This document shows positions 35,022 to 35,049 of a stretch of DNA of 35,049 nt, piece after piece. The notes beneath the pieces were generated by a model. The model worked only from the letters and a program-made list of their open reading frames with translations. It did not search any database and was not told the DNA's origin. The DNA comes from an uncultured Muribaculaceae bacterium (GTDB taxonomy: Bacteria > Bacteroidota > Bacteroidia > Bacteroidales > Muribaculaceae). The translations under genes and the position numbers were made by a program. The stretch covers positions 1 through 35,049 of the forward strand of contig CALUMZ010000100.1 in NCBI GenBank assembly GCA_944321865.1, written 5' to 3'. Every line of letters starts with the position of its first letter. The stretch's first letter is position 1.

Positions 35022-35029
35022 TACCTTTG
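35022..35029 (+). promoter_or_regulatory. -7 box of a rightward gene beyond the window
   Basis: TACCTTTG followed by TA matches TAnnTTTG and points to a plus-strand transcript leaving the window. The downstream gene is not in view. Confidence 0.45.
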
Positions 35030-35049
35030 TATAGGAACGCACGTATATA

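Overview
The window looks like chromosomal DNA of a Bacteroidales bacterium, possibly a Muribaculaceae-like gut lineage (the family assignment is inference). Support comes from repeated promoter boxes of the Bacteroidetes type (TAnnTTTG at -7, TTTG or GTTG about 19-20 bases upstream), a secreted protein with a type IX secretion-like C-terminal sorting domain, the ppiC-lptA/ostA-mutL gene order, flotillin-like FloA, and a lack of obvious Shine-Dalgarno sequences.

Layout. 1-2516: a secreted WG-repeat protein whose true start codon straddles the left edge. 2690-5852 (+): a galactose operon, galK-galM-sugar nucleotidyltransferase, with no galT. 5922-8195 (-): tsaD-cinA. 8370-12435 (+): rfbB, rfbA, two overlapping FdtA/QdtA-type sugar ketoisomerases and a DegT-family aminotransferase, together the core of a dTDP-3-amino-3,6-dideoxyhexose pathway. 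12562-14832 (-): the two subunits of an NfnAB-type electron-bifurcating transhydrogenase. 14833-15206: a gap with a candidate plus-strand small RNA. 15207-17370 (-): pyrK-pyrD and a GNAT acetyltransferase. 17449-18000 (-): an XRE-family regulator with operator-like repeats at its promoter. 18061-19665: a long stretch with one tRNA-Leu(UAG), a striking hairpin and decayed or very short ORFs. 19666-21441 (-): a secreted protein with a C-terminal sorting domain. 21648-26410 (+): a flippase and three glycosyltransferases, the last two visibly A+T-rich. 26534-34887 (-): PHP phosphatase, floA, a TPR/PD40 envelope protein, mutL, an OstA/LptA-like protein and a SurA-like chaperone.

How the genes fit together. 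The rfb-type operon makes an activated amino-deoxy sugar, and the flippase/glycosyltransferase operon 9 kb further on could consume it in a surface polysaccharide; core metabolic genes lie between the two. The OstA-like and SurA-like proteins on the right serve outer-membrane assembly. NfnAB and PyrK/PyrD are separate redox systems that share one homologous flavin/[2Fe-2S] subunit design.

Most of the window is ordinary. The observations most worth a second look are the tandem ketoisomerases with complementary active-site losses, the orphan promoter-terminator pair at 15009-15126, the galactose operon with a nucleotidyltransferase in place of galT, the operator-like repeats at the XRE gene, and a MutL whose endonuclease motifs are degraded.
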